From Nocardioides alkalitolerans (GTDB lineage Bacteria > Actinomycetota > Actinomycetes > Propionibacteriales > Nocardioidaceae), in assembly GCA_038184435.1 (NCBI GenBank), contig CP116227.1:2943501-3007500 (forward strand): 64,000 bases of DNA, in the 5' to 3' direction. This document shows positions 63,004-64,000 of the stretch, piece after piece. The notes beneath the pieces are model-generated. The model worked only from the letters and a program-made list of their open reading frames with translations, did no database searches and was not told the origin of the DNA. The position numbers and the translations under genes are program-made. Each line of letters opens with the position of its first letter. Within the stretch, counting starts at the first letter, position 1.

Positions 63004-63056
63004 CGGAGTCGTGGCCCCAGCGGGCCGTTTTCCGTAGCGCTGGGGCCACGACTCCG
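63004..63056. terminator. 19-bp perfect hairpin between convergent genes
   Basis: CGGAGTCGTGGCCCCAGCG (63004-63022) pairs exactly with its complement at 63038-63056 around a 15-base loop that contains TTTT. It lies eight bases after the DUF1254 stop (62996) and 14 bases from the permease stop (63070). A bidirectional terminator is likely. The perfect 19-bp arms are longer than usual. Confidence 0.75.
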
Positions 63057-63069
63057 GTACGGCGCGGGA

Positions 63070-64000
63070 TCAGAGGTTGTCGAGCACGTTCTTGCCGCCG
63101 ATGATCATCGCGACCCCGACGCCGAGCCCGGTCACGACCGTCATCAGCAGCGCCATCGCCGCCACCTGCGGGTAGAACCCGTTGGCCCAGAGGTCGTACA
63201 GCCGCGTGCCCATCACCTGCGTCGTGGGGGCCCGCACGAGCAGCGAGGCCGCGAACTCGTGCGTCAGCAGGATGAACATGAGCGCGACCGCGCTGAGGAT
63301 CGCCGGGCGCATCAGCGGCAGGATGATCCGCAGGTTCGTCACGAGCGAGCTCGCACCGCTGGTGGCGGAGGCCTCGGCGTACGTCTCCCCCAGCGCCAGC
63401 AGCGCCGTCATCTGCAGTCGCGTCGCGAACGGCAGCATCAGCACCACGTAGACGAGCACGATGACCGTGCGCGTGCCGTAGAGGATGAACGGCGGCTGCG
63501 TGTAGGTCAGCAGGAACCCGACACCGAAGATGACGGCCGGGATGCCCAGCGGCAGCGCGGTGACGAGGTCGCCGGCGAGCCGCAGCACCGTGTAGCGACG
63601 ACCTCGCACGAGCAGGTTGGCCATGGCGAACCCGAGGGGCACGCAGATGGCCACCGCCAGGGACGAGGCCACGAGGCTCGTCACCACGGAGTCGATGACG
63701 TCGGGCGTGCTGAGCAGCTCCCGGAAGTTGTCGAGCGTGAGCGCGTCCCACTGGATCGTCTCCGACCAGTACGGCGACAGCGCCACCGCGACGAGGCCGA
63801 GCAGCGGGAGGACGAGCGCGACGAGTCCGTAGACCACGACGGTCGAGACCGCCCACCACGAGCGCGCCGGTGCGGAGCGGAACGCCTTGCCGCCGTGGGT
63901 GACGAAGCGGCTCTGGTTGCCGAGCAGCGCCTTCTGGCCGAGCACGACGACGAGTCCGAGGATGACGAGCGGGGAACCGGCCGCCGCGGCGGCGGCGAAG
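63070..64000 (-). CDS. ABC transporter permease, probably fused double permease (partial)
   Basis: The frame is open to the right edge, so the start is outside. The visible C-terminal part (~310 residues) has about seven membrane helices and the EAA loop (GETYAEASATSGASSLVTNL). Upstream of the ATG-like position 63945 the frame still reads membrane sequence (SPLVILGLVVVLGQKALL), typical of the joint in fused FbpB/ThiP-type permeases for iron(III), thiamine or aminoethylphosphonate. Substrate unknown without the neighbours. Confidence 0.85.
   Translation of the reverse strand, partial: FAAAAAAGSPLVILGLVVVLGQKALLGNQSRFVTHGGKAFRSAPARSWWAVSTVVVYGLVALVLPLLGLVAVALSPYWSETIQWDALTLDNFRELLSTPDVIDSVVTSLVASSLAVAICVPLGFAMANLLVRGRRYTVLRLAGDLVTALPLGIPAVIFGVGFLLTYTQPPFILYGTRTVIVLVYVVLMLPFATRLQMTALLALGETYAEASATSGASSLVTNLRIILPLMRPAILSAVALMFILLTHEFAASLLVRAPTTQVMGTRLYDLWANGFYPQVAAMALLMTVVTGLGVGVAMIIGGKNVLDNL

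Overview
The window is very GC-rich actinobacterial chromosome with frequent GTG starts and many 4-base start/stop overlaps. The dnaK-grpE-dnaJ-hspR operon with a HAIR operator, a DUF222/13E12-type HNH gene, crotonyl-CoA carboxylase/reductase, an LldD2-type lactate dehydrogenase and actinobacterial fused ECF sigma factors fit a Nocardioidaceae-like (Nocardioides-type) organism; the genus is an inference. No tRNA, rRNA, CRISPR array, insertion sequence or prophage was seen. Most of the window is ordinary chromosome.

Layout. 1-4.1 kb: sodium/solute symporter with its small membrane partner, a TDT-family transporter and a divergent LysR regulator. 4.1-9 kb: coupled DUF445/Abi-alpha pair, DUF4333 lipoprotein, frameshifted HNH endonuclease. 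9.1-15 kb: ECF sigma factor with a coupled membrane protein, then the heat-shock operon. 15-24.5 kb: hutF-hutI, sucrase/ferredoxin-like protein, nitroreductase, serine hydrolase, M20 peptidase plus MFS pair. 24.5-34 kb: regulators, LLM oxidoreductase, a stand-alone HtaA-domain protein, MGT glycosyltransferase, an HATPase/STAS/DUF1295 operon, a second STAS protein. 34-37.6 kb: LuxR-type regulator, ccr and a divergent acyl-CoA dehydrogenase. 37.9-40.3 kb: hydrolase and phospholipase D. 40.4-44.3 kb: a little-described signalling cluster (7TM-PAS-degenerate GGDEF protein, two tandem paralogues, a sigma factor with a zinc anti-sigma-like tail). 44.8-52.3 kb: a sortase locus in which a repeat-rich LPDTG surface protein, a lipoprotein and a sortase form an overlapping operon, transcribed away from a membrane-anchored sigma/anti-sigma fusion. 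52.4-64 kb: ZIP transporter, EEP nuclease, a flavoprotein/PucR cassette flanked by inverted copies of a ~70 bp palindromic element, a lactate-utilisation pair with two clear operators, two divergent DUF1254/DUF1214 proteins, and the end of a fused ABC permease.

The most notable observations are (1) the transmembrane sigma factor facing the sortase-anchored giant surface protein, whose reading frame is broken at a C6 run just before its last repeat and cell-wall signal; (2) long, near-perfect intergenic palindromes, at least two types of which recur (54.0/57.0 kb and 37.6/58.1 kb), plus a hairpin-palindrome-hairpin at 25.9 kb; and (3) the 40.4-44.3 kb cluster of degenerate GGDEF-like/PucR-like proteins. 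Short in-frame 12- or 15-bp tandem repeats recur in linkers or tails of five proteins.
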